Shown here in pieces: positions 14,601 through 25,170 of a stretch of 41,216 nucleotides of DNA. Position numbers and translations under genes: made by a program. Every line of letters begins with the position of its first letter. Position 1 is the stretch's first letter. This stretch comes from Thalassospira sp. MCCC 1A01148. GTDB taxonomy: Bacteria; Pseudomonadota; Alphaproteobacteria; Rhodospirillales; Thalassospiraceae. Location: positions 1-41,216 of the forward strand of contig NZ_LPVZ01000015.1 of NCBI RefSeq assembly GCF_001613795.1, written 5' to 3'. The notes below the pieces were generated by a model that saw nothing but the letters and a program-made list of their open reading frames with translations, did not search any database and had not been told where the DNA came from.

Positions 14601-16928
14601 TCATCGCAGGGAGGCAACTTCTTCTGGTTGATTGCGGGATGTCGTTTGGGGCTGTTCCGAACGGATGGTGCGCAGGAAGTCACGAACCCGATTGCCCAGA
14701 TCATCGGATTGGTTGCGAAGGCGACCTGTCGCATCAAGCAGGCCGTCAACCGCGGCAAGGTTGTCATCTGCTGCGGCGCTGACCTGCGTAATCGTGCCAT
14801 TCATCTCGCTGGCAGCTGTTGCAGATTGTTCGACGTTACTGGCGATTTCAGCCACGAATTCCTGCTGTTCGGATACAGCGTCCGACATTTCACCGACGGT
14901 TTCATGGATGCCGGTGATGCTGTCTCGAATTTCGGCGATGGCCTTGACGGCAACCCCGGTGGTTGACTGGATTTCGTTGATGCGCTGGGCAATGCGGTCG
15001 GTGGCTGTTCCGGTCTGGTTGGCAAGGTTTTTGACTTCCTGTGCGACAACCGCAAACCCTTTGCCAGCCTCACCGGCGCGGGCGGCTTCAATCGTTGCGT
15101 TCAGGGCCAACAAATTGGTCTGGGCTGCAATGTCCTGAATAAGGTTCAGGATCTCGCCGATTTCCTGCGCACCGGTTTCAAGTTCATGCATGGTGGCATT
15201 TGTCCGTTGGGCAGCTTCAACCGCACTGGTGGCGGCACCAACCGACTTTTGCGCCCGATGCCCGGTATCGCGCACCCGATCCGAAAGCGACTGTGTGGCA
15301 TCCGATACCGATGCCATATTGATCGATATTTCTTCGGAAGCGCCAGCAACACCGGTGGCATTGGTCGAGGCCACCTGTGCGCGATCGCGGACCTGATCGG
15401 ATGTGGTCTGGATGTTTTCTGCCTCGTGCGCGACGTCCTGGGCGACTTGCAGGATTGACGTTTCAAACGCATCAGCCAGATCAAGCATCGCGCGCCGCCG
15501 TTCGTGTTCAGCCTGTTCGCGTTCGCGGGCAACTTTTTCTTCGGCCTGTTGTGCGGCAAGGCTGGTTTCACGGAACTGTCCGAGGATTTCAGCCATTCGG
15601 CCAATTTCATCCCGGCCAGTATCCCTGACTTCGGTCGAAAGATCGCCGTTGGCAACCTTGCGCATCCCGTCAATCACGCGCAGAAGACGCTTGATCAGGT
15701 TGCCACGCACATAAAACAGCATGATCCAAAGCGATATCAGCAGAACAGAAATCCCGATGATCGCAATGACCTGTTGATCCCATTCGACCTTTGAAAGGGC
15801 TTCGCTGGCGTTGGCGTCAACCTCGGTGCGCTTGGTGTCGACCATCAACGCGATGGCGTGTGACAGGGCCTCGGCAGTTGCCAGTGTGGCATCAAGGGTC
15901 TGTTCAGTTTCATACTGGTTGTCCCATTCTGCCTCGCGCAGATCAAAGACACTGTTGCTGCCTTTGCCAAAGGCCAGAAGGGCATTGGCAAGTTCACGGA
16001 TACGCTTTCCGTCATCATTGTCTGGCAGTTCTTCAAGCGCATCGGTGATGCGCAGCTCCGCCCAGCTCCATTGACTGCGAACCTCATCCATGGCCTCGCC
16101 CTCGGGTACGGCGATGGCGGCGGTCAGCATGCCAAAGGCAAGGTTCACATTGGCGCGGATTTCGGCAATCAGCTGTGAAAAGCCGATGGTCTCTCCAAGC
16201 TTTTCTGCTGCATCGGTATTGCCATTGGCGACGCGTGATATACCGCGATCCACATCAATATCAACGACCTCGACCAACGGGCTCAGGAACTCTGACAGGT
16301 CGCTATAGGCAAAGACCATATCAAGGGTCAGATCACCGCGCAGCTTTTCGATCTCAAGGCGTCTGGTGGTCATTTCATGAAGGTGTTGACGCCCGGTGAC
16401 GATGTTATCAAGATGCTCTCTTAGAATGGAAATGGCATCGACAAGTTCCGGCTCTGGCGCAGTGGTTTGCGCATCAGCGCTTTGTGCTTCTGAGCCACCC
16501 GTGTTCTCCGTGCCATCGGCAACCGCGGGTGCGTTTGATCCTTCGCCTTCGCCGGCGTTCCGGGCGGCAAGGTCAATAATGATGGAATCCGGATTGGCTT
16601 CGGTGATTTCCTGAAGTCTGGCCCGCGCATTGGCAACAAGTTGATCAAGGCGGGCCTCGGTTGCGGCCAGTTCTTCGGCATCCCGTGACGCGGCAAGCAC
16701 GGGGGCCTGTGCGGCAAGGCCAACACCGTTCGTCGCCAGTTCCATCTGACGGATGATCGAGGGCAGGCTGTTGGTTGTAATATCAGCGACAAGGTCGCGA
16801 TTGCTGCCAAAAGATACCCACGACACGGCCGATGAAATCCCGGCCAGAACCAGAATCAAGGCAAAAGAAGCCATTAGCCGACCTTGAATGCCAAGGCCCG
16901 CGCGATGTTTTTTGATGGCGGTATTCAC
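14601..16928 (-). CDS. Methyl-accepting chemotaxis protein
   Basis: 775-residue transmembrane chemoreceptor. TM1 is near 18-38, a large periplasmic ligand domain spans about 40-384 (with an Ala/Glu/Gly-rich insertion near 115-160), TM2 is near 385-406 ([17 protein letters not shown]), HAMP follows to about 460, and the cytoplasmic coiled-coil signalling domain carries the conserved tip [20 protein letters not shown] near residue 600. I choose GTG 16928, preceded by GGGAGGA at the right distance; an in-frame ATG at 16973 would add 15 polar residues. Single gene, no che genes nearby. Ligand unknown; the long periplasmic helical domain resembles double four-helix-bundle sensors. Confidence 0.92.
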   Translation of the reverse strand: MNTAIKKHRAGLGIQGRLMASFALILVLAGISSAVSWVSFGSNRDLVADITTNSLPSIIRQMELATNGVGLAAQAPVLAASRDAEELAATEARLDQLVANARARLQEITEANPDSIIIDLAARNAGEGEGSNAPAVADGTENTGGSEAQSADAQTTAPEPELVDAISILREHLDNIVTGRQHLHEMTTRRLEIEKLRGDLTLDMVFAYSDLSEFLSPLVEVVDIDVDRGISRVANGNTDAAEKLGETIGFSQLIAEIRANVNLAFGMLTAAIAVPEGEAMDEVRSQWSWAELRITDALEELPDNDDGKRIRELANALLAFGKGSNSVFDLREAEWDNQYETEQTLDATLATAEALSHAIALMVDTKRTEVDANASEALSKVEWDQQVIAIIGISVLLISLWIMLFYVRGNLIKRLLRVIDGMRKVANGDLSTEVRDTGRDEIGRMAEILGQFRETSLAAQQAEEKVAREREQAEHERRRAMLDLADAFETSILQVAQDVAHEAENIQTTSDQVRDRAQVASTNATGVAGASEEISINMASVSDATQSLSDRVRDTGHRAQKSVGAATSAVEAAQRTNATMHELETGAQEIGEILNLIQDIAAQTNLLALNATIEAARAGEAGKGFAVVAQEVKNLANQTGTATDRIAQRINEIQSTTGVAVKAIAEIRDSITGIHETVGEMSDAVSEQQEFVAEIASNVEQSATAASEMNGTITQVSAAADDNLAAVDGLLDATGRLRNQSDDLGNRVRDFLRTIRSEQPQTTSRNQPEEVASLR

Positions 16929-17080
16929 TGTTTCCTCCCTGTCTGGCCCTTTGTTTTTTCTTTGGGCAGACAATTCCCTTTTTGGGAAATGTGCATCCTT
17001 TTTACGGACTTCTCGGGTTTTTATGACTTAACGGAATACGCGTCGGAAATATGAATTCTATTGGAAAATCGGGTGGGACG

Positions 17081-17107
17081 GTCGGGGGTGAAAAAATCAC
17101 CCCCGAC
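17081..17107 (-). terminator. Hairpin after glpV
   Basis: Eleven perfect pairs, GTCGGGGGTGA (17081-17091) with TCACCCCCGAC (17097-17107), lie 22 bases beyond the glpV stop. The stem is strong but not followed by a clear T-run, so it is a likely 3' stabiliser and a possible terminator of the glp operon. Confidence 0.55.
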
Positions 17108-17129
17108 ACCCCCAGTAGTGTAGCCCGAA

Positions 17130-18878
17130 TTACTGGGCTGCACGCCATTCCGCGATCAGATCGTCATATTTGACGGTCTCACCCTGCGGTTTTTCGTTGT
17201 CGAGCGGCGGTTTCGGAGCGCCCGGCTGGTCGAACCAGTACTGGGCATCACGCTCTTCGTTCAGCTTCGGTGCACATTCGCCACCGATGCCTGCACGCTC
17301 CAGACGCTGCAGAACACGGTCCATGGAGTTCGCAAGGTTGTCCATGGCTTCCTGCGGGGTCCGTTCGCCGGTAACAGCTTCGGCAACGTTCTGCCACCAG
17401 AGCTGTGCCAGTTTCGGATAATCCGGAACGTTGGTACCGGTCGGCGACCACTGAACACGGGCCGGCGAACGATAGAACTCAACCAGACCACCCCAGTTCG
17501 GTGCGACATCGGTCAGTTCCTGGGTATCCAGGTCAGACTGACGGATCGGTGTCAGACCGGTCAGGGTCTTCTTCAGCGAAACGGTTTTCGAGGTGGTGAA
17601 CTGTGCATAGAGCCATGCAGCTTTGCGGCGCTCAAGCGGGGTGGACTTCATCAGAGTCCAGGAACCCACGTCCTGATAGCCAAGCTTCATGCCTTCTTCC
17701 CAGTACGGGCCGTGCGGCGACGGGGCCATACGCCATTTCGGCGTGCCATCGTCGTTCACAACCGGAGTGCCTTTTTTCGCCATGTCGGCGGTAAAGGCGG
17801 TGTACCAGAAGATCTGCTGTGCGATCTGGCCCTGTGCCGGAACCGGACCAGCTTCACCAAAGGTCATGCCGGCGGCTTCTGGCGGAGCATAAGCCTTGAG
17901 CCAGTCGATGTATTTGGTCAGCGCATAAACCGCTGCCGGGCCGTTTGCGGCACCACCACGGCTCACACTTGAACCAGCCGGGGAGCAACCTTCAACACGG
18001 ATACCCCATTCGTCGACCGGAAGGCCGTTCGGGATGCCCTTGTCGCCAGCACCTGCCATGGAAAGCCACGCATCGGTGAAGCGCCAACCCAGCGACGGGT
18101 CTTTTTTGCCGTAATCCATGTGGCCATAGACTTTCTGGCCATCGATTTCACCAACGTCATTGGTGAAGAATTCGGCGATATCTTCATAAGCCGACCAGTT
18201 GACCGGAACACCCAGGTCATAGCCGTATTTGTCCTTGAACTGCTTCTGCAGGTCTTCACGCTGGAACCAGTCATAGCGGAACCAGTACAGGTTCGCGAAC
18301 TGCTGGTCAGGAAGCTGATAAAGCTTGCCATCCGGACCGGTGGTGAAGGACAGGCCGATGAAATCATCAAGATCAAGTGTCGGCGAGGTAACTTCTGCAC
18401 CTTCGCCAGCCATCCAGTCGGTCAGCGGCACAACCGCGTCGTAACGCGCGTGGGTCCCGATCAGGTCCGAGTCATTGATATAGGCGTCATAGATGTTGCG
18501 GTTCGACTGCATTTGGGTCTGCAGTTTTTCGATCACATCGCCTTCGCCGATCAGGTCATGCGTCAGGTTGATCCCGGTGATTTCCGAGAACGCCTTTGCC
18601 AGAACCTTGGACTCGTATTCGTGCGTGGTGATGGTTTCCGACACCACATTGATGTCCATGCCGCGGAACGGTTCAGCTGCTTTGATGAACCATTCCAGTT
18701 CGGCCATCTGGGCGTCTTTGCTCAGGCTCGACGGCTGAAACTCGCTGTCGATCCATTTTTTCGCCGCGTCGGTATATTGATCTGCCATGGCCGGGTTCGC
18801 CAGCACAGCAAGACCAAGGGCGACGGCAACTGCGCTGCCTTTAACAACGCTTTTGGCACCTTTGGCTTTAACGATCAT
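17130..18878 (-). CDS. glpV: Glycerol ABC transporter substrate-binding protein GlpV
   Basis: 582-residue periplasmic binding protein, larger than most (about 400), as expected for GlpV of the glpSTPQUV glycerol importer known from Rhizobium leguminosarum. Signal peptide: basic MIVKAKGAKSVVKGS, hydrophobic AVAVALGLAVLANPA, cleavage after AMA. The mature part has extracellular solute-binding family 1 features (EFQPSSLSKDAQMAELEWF; DVGSWTLMKSTPLERRKAAW). ATG 18878 has AGGGAGA upstream; the in-frame extension to 18959 has no family character. Last gene of the operon, behind an intercistronic hairpin. Confidence 0.9.
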   Translation of the reverse strand: MIVKAKGAKSVVKGSAVAVALGLAVLANPAMADQYTDAAKKWIDSEFQPSSLSKDAQMAELEWFIKAAEPFRGMDINVVSETITTHEYESKVLAKAFSEITGINLTHDLIGEGDVIEKLQTQMQSNRNIYDAYINDSDLIGTHARYDAVVPLTDWMAGEGAEVTSPTLDLDDFIGLSFTTGPDGKLYQLPDQQFANLYWFRYDWFQREDLQKQFKDKYGYDLGVPVNWSAYEDIAEFFTNDVGEIDGQKVYGHMDYGKKDPSLGWRFTDAWLSMAGAGDKGIPNGLPVDEWGIRVEGCSPAGSSVSRGGAANGPAAVYALTKYIDWLKAYAPPEAAGMTFGEAGPVPAQGQIAQQIFWYTAFTADMAKKGTPVVNDDGTPKWRMAPSPHGPYWEEGMKLGYQDVGSWTLMKSTPLERRKAAWLYAQFTTSKTVSLKKTLTGLTPIRQSDLDTQELTDVAPNWGGLVEFYRSPARVQWSPTGTNVPDYPKLAQLWWQNVAEAVTGERTPQEAMDNLANSMDRVLQRLERAGIGGECAPKLNEERDAQYWFDQPGAPKPPLDNEKPQGETVKYDDLIAEWRAAQ

Positions 18879-18978
18879 GTCGTTTTCTCCCTGGTCGTCT
18901 TCCTTATTGCTCATCCGGTAAACCCGGTCATCGACGCTGGGGGAAGACGGACAGCCCACCGTGATGAATACAGAGGAA

Positions 18979-19006
18979 ACGGCACCGCTGTAGGATGCGG
19001 TACCGT
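18979..19006 (-). other. Intercistronic hairpin between glpU and glpV
   Basis: ACGGCACCGC (18979-18988) pairs with GCGGTACCGT (18997-19006), ten pairs with one G-U, 8-base loop, in the 136-bp space ahead of the binding-protein gene. Not followed by a T-run. It probably shields or terminates part of the upstream message, allowing more GlpV than membrane subunits. Confidence 0.5.
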
Positions 19007-19014
19007 CTCGGTTC

Positions 19015-19287
19015 TTAACCCCAGCGCATCACAACGATGAGCCAGACAAGTGCAATGATGGAGCCGATCCAAAGGGCGGCATCGGTAAATGCCAGCCAGC
19101 CCAGATGGATGTAGGCTGCGCCCACCAAACTGATAAACAGGCGATCTCCGCGTGTGGTGGTCAGTGGCAAAAAGCCACGCCGCGGTACGGTTGGTGAAAC
19201 CGCCTGCCAAATTCCCATCCCGATCAGCATCAGAATGATGCAGCTAAAGAACGCTGCGGTAATCGGGGTCCAGGCCATCCATGCCAT
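19015..19287 (-). CDS. glpU: Small membrane protein GlpU (DUF2160 family)
   Basis: 90 residues with two or three hydrophobic segments (ITAAFFSCIILMLIGMGIW, LFISLVGAAYIHLGWLAF, LWIGSIIALVWLIVVMRWG). The MAWMAWT start and PRRGFLPLTTTRGDRLFISL segment are those of the DUF2160 protein encoded between the permease and binding-protein genes in glycerol ABC operons. Its role is not established; it may be an accessory membrane subunit. Lies 24 bp after glpQ. Confidence 0.88.
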   Translation of the reverse strand: MAWMAWTPITAAFFSCIILMLIGMGIWQAVSPTVPRRGFLPLTTTRGDRLFISLVGAAYIHLGWLAFTDAALWIGSIIALVWLIVVMRWG

Positions 19288-19311
19288 TTTGATATTCCTC
19301 CTGTTTTCCGA

Positions 19312-20115
19312 TTACACGCGACCCATCGCGAAACCTTTGGCGATGTAGTTGCGAACGAACCAGATCACCAAGGCGCCCGGGACAATTGTCAAAACACCCG
19401 CTGCGGCCAGAACGCCCCAATCAAGCCCCGATGCCGAAACGGTACGGGTCATGGTGGCGGCAATCGGCTTTGCCTCGACCGAGGTCAGCGTACGTGCCAG
19501 CAGAAGTTCAACCCAGCTGAACATGAAGCAGAAGAAGGCCGTTACACCGATGCCTGAACGGATCAGCGGAATGAAGATCGTGGTAAAGAAGCGCGGGAAC
19601 GAATACCCGTCGATATAGGCCGTTTCATCGATTTCCTTGGGGATCCCCGACATGAAGCCTTCAAGGATCCAGACAGCCAGTGGCACGTTAAACAGGCAGT
19701 GTGCCAGTGCCACAGCAATATGGGTGTCAAACAGGCCGACACTGGAATACAGCTGGAAGAACGGCAACAGGAACACGGCCGGCGGTGCCATGCGGTTGGT
19801 CAGAAGCCAGAAGAACAGATGCTTGTCGCCGGTAAAGTTGAACCGCGAAAAGGCATAAGCTGCGGGCAGGGCGACAACCAGTGAAATCACCACGTTGATG
19901 CCGACATAGATCATCGAGTTGATGTAACCCGTATACCATGCCGGATCGGTCAGGATCGTCGCATAGTTGGCCAGTGTCGGGTTGTCCGGGAACAAGGTCA
20001 TTGCGCCCAGGATTTCCGTATTGGTCTTGATCGACATGTTGAACAGCCAATAGATCGGAACCAACAGGAACAGAATATAAAGAAGAAGTCCGATATGTCG
20101 TTTCTGGAACTGCAT
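19312..20115 (-). CDS. glpQ: Glycerol ABC transporter permease GlpQ
   Basis: 267 residues, MalG-type permease with six membrane segments. The EAA loop is DETAYIDGYSFPRFFTTIFIPL. Forms the channel with GlpP, from which it is separated by one base. The name follows the glpSTPQUV importer and is not the glycerophosphodiester phosphodiesterase GlpQ of E. coli. ATG 20115. Confidence 0.9.
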   Translation of the reverse strand: MQFQKRHIGLLLYILFLLVPIYWLFNMSIKTNTEILGAMTLFPDNPTLANYATILTDPAWYTGYINSMIYVGINVVISLVVALPAAYAFSRFNFTGDKHLFFWLLTNRMAPPAVFLLPFFQLYSSVGLFDTHIAVALAHCLFNVPLAVWILEGFMSGIPKEIDETAYIDGYSFPRFFTTIFIPLIRSGIGVTAFFCFMFSWVELLLARTLTSVEAKPIAATMTRTVSASGLDWGVLAAAGVLTIVPGALVIWFVRNYIAKGFAMGRV

Positions 20116-20116
20116 T

Positions 20117-20989
<873 letters not shown>

Positions 20990-21003
20990 TTCCTCATCCC
21001 CCC

Positions 21004-22104
21004 TTACGCGACCAACTGACTGTCGGCGTAAAGCTTGGTCCATTCCGGCGCAAATCGCAGAATGCCGGACTGGCCGACAACCTGTTCGTCTTCGCCGAGC
21101 TTGACCTTGATTTCAGATGCGCCGAACCGGGTGGTCGCGATCTTGAACTGGCCAAGGTCTTCGACCTTGATGATGTTGACTTCGATCCCGTTTCCGTCTG
21201 CTCCCTTGGCGGCATCGCCGGTATCAAGGGTCAGGAATTCGGGGCGAATGCCCAGTTCGATCTTGCCGTTTTGTTTTGAGATGGCCTCAAGGTGACGGTC
21301 CGAAAGGCCGATACGCTGGCCATCAACCCAGGCTGCGCCATCATCAATCTTGCAATCCATGATGTTCATGCCCGGACTTCCGATGAAATACCCGACAAAG
21401 GTGTGGGCCGGATTTTCAAACAATTCCTGCGGGGTGCCCAACTGCACGACCTTGCCGCCATACATGACAACGACCTTGTCGGCAAAGGTAAGCGCCTCAA
21501 CCTGATCATGGGTGACATACACCATGGTCGGGCGCAGCTTGTTATGAATTTCCTTGAGCTTGCGACGCAAAACCCATTTCAGATGCGGGTCAATCACGGT
21601 CAGCGGTTCGTCAAACAGAATGGCCGAGACATCGTCACGCACCAGACCACGCCCCAGCGAGATCGTCTGTTTTTCATCCGCGCCAAGGCCGCGTGCCTTT
21701 TGCTTGAGCTTGCCGGTCAGATCCAGCATGCCAGCAATTTCACGCACACGGGCATCAACACGCTTTTCATCAATGCCACGGTTGCGCAGCGGGAAGGCCA
21801 GGTTGTCATAGACCGTCATGGTGTCATAGATCACCGGGAACTGGAAAACCTGTGCGATGTTGCGCTCTTCCGGTGCCAGGTTGGTAACATCCTTGCCATC
21901 AAACAGGACCTGCCCGTGGGACGGGGTCAAAAGACCGGAAATGATGTTAAGCAATGTCGTCTTGCCACAGCCCGACGGGCCAAGAAGCGCATATGCGCCG
22001 CCATCTTCCCAAACGTGTTCCATTCGGCGCAGGGCATAATCCTCGTCCGTTTTCGGATCGGGGAAGTAGGAATGCGCAAGACTTTTAAGATCAATACGTG
22101 CCAT
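21004..22104 (-). CDS. glpT: Glycerol ABC transporter ATPase GlpT (degenerate signature motif)
   Basis: 366 residues, MalK/UgpC-type. Walker A GPSGCGKTT (42-50), Q-loop AQVFQFPVIYDTMTVYDN, Walker B AILFDEP (161-167), and switch His199 (YVTHDQVEAL) are intact, and a C-terminal MOP/TOBE-like regulatory domain follows. The ABC signature expected as LSGGQ is replaced by LGADEKQ (140-146). With its partner GlpS lacking the switch histidine, one ATP site of the heterodimer should be degenerate. The name follows glpSTPQUV and is not the glycerol-3-phosphate antiporter GlpT. ATG 22104 chosen; upstream in-frame codons are inside glpS. Confidence 0.9.
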   Translation of the reverse strand: MARIDLKSLAHSYFPDPKTDEDYALRRMEHVWEDGGAYALLGPSGCGKTTLLNIISGLLTPSHGQVLFDGKDVTNLAPEERNIAQVFQFPVIYDTMTVYDNLAFPLRNRGIDEKRVDARVREIAGMLDLTGKLKQKARGLGADEKQTISLGRGLVRDDVSAILFDEPLTVIDPHLKWVLRRKLKEIHNKLRPTMVYVTHDQVEALTFADKVVVMYGGKVVQLGTPQELFENPAHTFVGYFIGSPGMNIMDCKIDDGAAWVDGQRIGLSDRHLEAISKQNGKIELGIRPEFLTLDTGDAAKGADGNGIEVNIIKVEDLGQFKIATTRFGASEIKVKLGEDEQVVGQSGILRFAPEWTKLYADSQLVA

Positions 22105-22120
22105 TTTACTTACTCTTCCC

Positions 22121-23221
22121 TCACGCCGCTTTGCCATTGGTGACTTCGACCGGCGGGGCGGCCACGAGTTGCCCGGTTGCATTAAAGGCAAACAGGCGTG
22201 TCGGATCGACATAGAACTGGGTGGCTTCGCCAAGGCGCGGGTTGTGCACGCCTTCTTCCTGAATCACCCAGGAAACGTCGTTGAAATGGACGTGAACAAA
22301 GGTTTCCGAACCGGTGATTTCGGCCAGTTCGACCTGACCCTGCATCGCGACCGTGTCATCACCGGTCGGATCAACCGACAGATGGTTGGCGCGAATGCCA
22401 AGGGTGTAGTCGCCATTGCCAAGATTTGCCAGATGCCCCGAAAGCGGAACCTGATGGCCGCTTTTCATGAAGATCGCGCCATCGCGAACTTCCGCTTCGA
22501 CAAGGTTGATCGGCGGATCGGAAAAGATCAGGCCGGTCTTGACCGACGTCGGGTTGTGATAAACCTGTGTGGTCGGACCAAACTGTGTCACCCGGCCTTC
22601 ATGCATCACTGCGCATTTACCACCCAGAAGCAACGCTTCCATCGGTTCGGTCGTGGCATAGACAACAATGGTGTCGCGTTCTGCCAGAAGGTTGGGGATC
22701 TCTTCGCGCAGTTCTTCGCGCAGCTTGTAGTCAAGGTTGACCAGCGGCTCGTCAAGCAGCAGCAATTTGCAATCCTTGACCATGGCGCGTGCCATGGCGG
22801 TACGCTGCTGCTGGCCACCGGAAAGTTCCTGTGGCAGGCGATCAAGCAGATGTTCGATATGCATGAGTTCGGCTGTCGAGCGCACGCGCTTTTCGATCTC
22901 TGCCTTGTCGACACCCTGAAGCTTCAGCGGCGATGCAATATTGTCGTAAACGTTCATCGACGGATAGTTGATGAACTGCTGATAGACCATGGCGACATTG
23001 CGTTTCTGCACGGCCTGGCCTGTTACGTCGGCATTATCAACAAGAATGCGGCCCTTGGTCGGAGGTTCAAGCCCGGCCATGATCCGCATCAGGGTGGTTT
23101 TCCCGGCCAGGGTCCGTCCCAAAAGGACGTTGAACGATCCCGGTTCCAGTGTCATCGACACATCGTCGATATGGGTCTCCCCACCCATGGTCTTGGTTAT
23201 GTTTTCAAGCGTAAGGGTCAT
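22121..23221 (-). CDS. glpS: Glycerol ABC transporter ATPase GlpS (switch histidine missing)
   Basis: 366 residues, MalK/UgpC-type. Walker A is GRTLAGKTT (35-43, Gly-x4-Gly-Lys-Thr kept), signature LSGGQQQR (133-140), Walker B LLLLDEP (153-159). The switch position that should read THD/THE reads ATTEP, so His is Thr191. C-terminal TOBE-type domain present. ATG 23221 overlaps the glpD stop as ATGA (23221-23218), meaning translational coupling; 16 bp separate it from glpT. The two ATPases are similar in length but clearly diverged, so a GlpS-GlpT heterodimer is expected. Confidence 0.9.
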   Translation of the reverse strand: MTLTLENITKTMGGETHIDDVSMTLEPGSFNVLLGRTLAGKTTLMRIMAGLEPPTKGRILVDNADVTGQAVQKRNVAMVYQQFINYPSMNVYDNIASPLKLQGVDKAEIEKRVRSTAELMHIEHLLDRLPQELSGGQQQRTAMARAMVKDCKLLLLDEPLVNLDYKLREELREEIPNLLAERDTIVVYATTEPMEALLLGGKCAVMHEGRVTQFGPTTQVYHNPTSVKTGLIFSDPPINLVEAEVRDGAIFMKSGHQVPLSGHLANLGNGDYTLGIRANHLSVDPTGDDTVAMQGQVELAEITGSETFVHVHFNDVSWVIQEEGVHNPRLGEATQFYVDPTRLFAFNATGQLVAAPPVEVTNGKAA

Positions 23222-24774
23222 TTTCCACTGTTTCCTTCGCCCGTTTTCACGGTGTTTTTTGATGTCGGTTCGGTTTTGAACCATTGGACAATGGCATTAC
23301 GCGTCTCATCCGAAAGGTGCAGCCCCAGTTTGGAGCGGCGCCACAAAATATCATCGGCCGTTCTGGCCCATTCGTGATCCACCAGATAGCGCAATTCGCA
23401 CTCATATACGTCGTCGCCGAAGTGCTTTCCAAGCCCTTTTAGATCCTTGGCTGTACCAATGATCATGTCGGTGAGTGTGCCGTAGTTTTGCACGTAGCGG
23501 TAGATTTGTGCGTCCGGAATCCAGGGAAACTTCTTGTGCGTTGCGGCAAGATAGCGCTCGAAATCTGCATCAGGGATGTCGCCGCCCGGAAGCGGCTTGT
23601 CGGCTGTCCATCTTGTGTCATCGCGGCCAAGCAGCGGGCAGAGCTTGCTCATCGCGGACTCAGCAAGCTTGCGATAGGTGGTGATCTTGCCGCCATAGAT
23701 GTTTAGAAGCGGCGCACCATCATCTGACTGATTGCCCCGGTCAATTTCCAGAACATAATCGCGGGTCACCTGGGATGCGTCTTCGCTGCCATCGCCATAC
23801 AGCGGACGGACACCGGAATAGGCCCAGACAACATCGTCGGTGGTGATTTTCTTGTCGAAATAGGTATTGGACAATTCGCACAGATACTTGGTTTCATCCG
23901 CGCTGATCGCGACCTTGGCCGGATCGCCCTTGTAGTCCCGGTCGGTGGTGCCGATCAGGGTGAAGTCCTGCTCATAGGGGATGGCAAAAACAATGCGACC
24001 GTCCGGGTTCTGGAAGATATAGCAATAGTCATGGTCAAACAGCTTGGGTACCACGATGTGGCTGCCCTGAACCATGCGTATGCCCTGTTTCTTCTTGGCT
24101 TCAACCCGGCTTTCAAGAAGCTCTGCACACCAGGGGCCGGCGGCATTAACCAGTGATTTTGCCTTGATGGTCTTTTCCGACCCATTATCGATATCACGAA
24201 GTGTGACGACCCAAAGATCGCCTTCGCGCTTGGCCGAAACACATTCGGTGCGGGTTTCGATATCGGCACCCCGATCACGGGCATCCATGGCGTTAAGCAC
24301 CACAAGGCGCGCGTCCTGAACCCAGCAATCGGAATAGACAAATGCCTTGTCCATGCCCTTGACCAGTGGCGCACCGGCCGGATGGCTGCTGAGTTTGATG
24401 CCCTCAGACCCCGGAAGCTTTTCGCGCCCACCAAGGTGGTCATACAGAAACAGGCCCAAACGGATCATCCATGCCGGACGCAAACCTTTGACGTGGGGCA
24501 GGACAAACCGGAGTGGCCAAATGATGTGCGGGGCTGCGCGCAGCAGAACTTCGCGTTCAATCAACGCTTCGCGCACAAGGCGGAATTCATAATGCTCAAG
24601 ATAGCGCAGGCCGCCATGGATCAGCTTCGTGCTTGCCGATGAGGTCGCGCTGGCTAGGTCATCTTTTTCACACAGATAAACCTTAAGCCCGCGGCCCGAC
24701 GCGTCACGCGCGATACCCGTGCCATTGATCCCACCACCAATAATGGCGATGTCGTATGTGTCTGGATTGAGCAA
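23218..24774 (-). CDS. glpD: Aerobic glycerol-3-phosphate dehydrogenase GlpD
   Basis: 518-residue FAD enzyme at the inner face of the membrane that oxidises glycerol-3-phosphate to dihydroxyacetone phosphate and passes electrons to quinone. N-terminal dinucleotide motif DIAIIGGGINGTGIARDASG; further family blocks STKLIHGGLRYLEHYEF, SLVNAAGPWC, GTTDRDYKGDP and YGGKITTYRKLAE; the C-terminal helical domain ends in WFKTEPTSKN. I start at TTG 24774, 5 bases after GGGGAGGA; a further in-frame TTG at 24789 lies inside that ribosome-binding site. First gene of the glpDSTPQUV operon. Confidence 0.94.
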   Translation of the reverse strand: MLNPDTYDIAIIGGGINGTGIARDASGRGLKVYLCEKDDLASATSSASTKLIHGGLRYLEHYEFRLVREALIEREVLLRAAPHIIWPLRFVLPHVKGLRPAWMIRLGLFLYDHLGGREKLPGSEGIKLSSHPAGAPLVKGMDKAFVYSDCWVQDARLVVLNAMDARDRGADIETRTECVSAKREGDLWVVTLRDIDNGSEKTIKAKSLVNAAGPWCAELLESRVEAKKKQGIRMVQGSHIVVPKLFDHDYCYIFQNPDGRIVFAIPYEQDFTLIGTTDRDYKGDPAKVAISADETKYLCELSNTYFDKKITTDDVVWAYSGVRPLYGDGSEDASQVTRDYVLEIDRGNQSDDGAPLLNIYGGKITTYRKLAESAMSKLCPLLGRDDTRWTADKPLPGGDIPDADFERYLAATHKKFPWIPDAQIYRYVQNYGTLTDMIIGTAKDLKGLGKHFGDDVYECELRYLVDHEWARTADDILWRRSKLGLHLSDETRNAIVQWFKTEPTSKNTVKTGEGNSGK

Positions 24775-24870
24775 CCGATTCCTCCCCAATTGCTCTTATT
24801 TGTGACAGCTGTTCTCAACTGCCGTTCTGTTCTTTCACAAACGTTACGAATGCCCCAAAATAATTGCAAG

Positions 24871-24899
24871 CGAAAATTATGGTGAATTGAAATTTTCGA
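24871..24899. promoter_or_regulatory. Candidate glycerol-regulator site upstream of glpD
   Basis: CGAAAATT (24871-24878) and AATTTTCG (24891-24898) form an inverted repeat about 100 bp before glpD, and TGAAATTTTCGA (24888-24899) resembles GAAAATTTTCGA upstream of glpK (27593-27604). A DeoR-type GlpR is the usual regulator of such genes, but no glpR is in the window. Confidence 0.35.
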
Positions 24900-25170
24900 T
24901 TATGAACTTCGATGGCCGCGATATAATCTGTTGTTATTGTTCTATATTTTCTGACGCGCTCGGTTTTCCATTGCCAGAAAGCCTTCTTCGTTCACTTACA
25001 ATCAGGGGCGATCAAAGCCCAGAATCGGTTGAAAATGAAAAAATACGCGATGCGAAGGTGGTTTTGCGCCCACTGAGTTATCTGCGTGATCTATGGGCGC
25101 CGGGAATATATCGACAGATGGCAATGTGCCGCAGGTTCTTTTAAATCGGGGGCTGAAACACCGGTTATGT

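Noticed and set aside
22169..23377. 402-codon open frame on the + strand across glpS
   Set aside because: Antisense to glpS/glpD coding sequence; no recognisable protein.
24887..25144. 85-codon open frame between glpD and gabD
   Set aside because: No ribosome-binding site, odd composition, no conserved features; more likely leader or promoter DNA.
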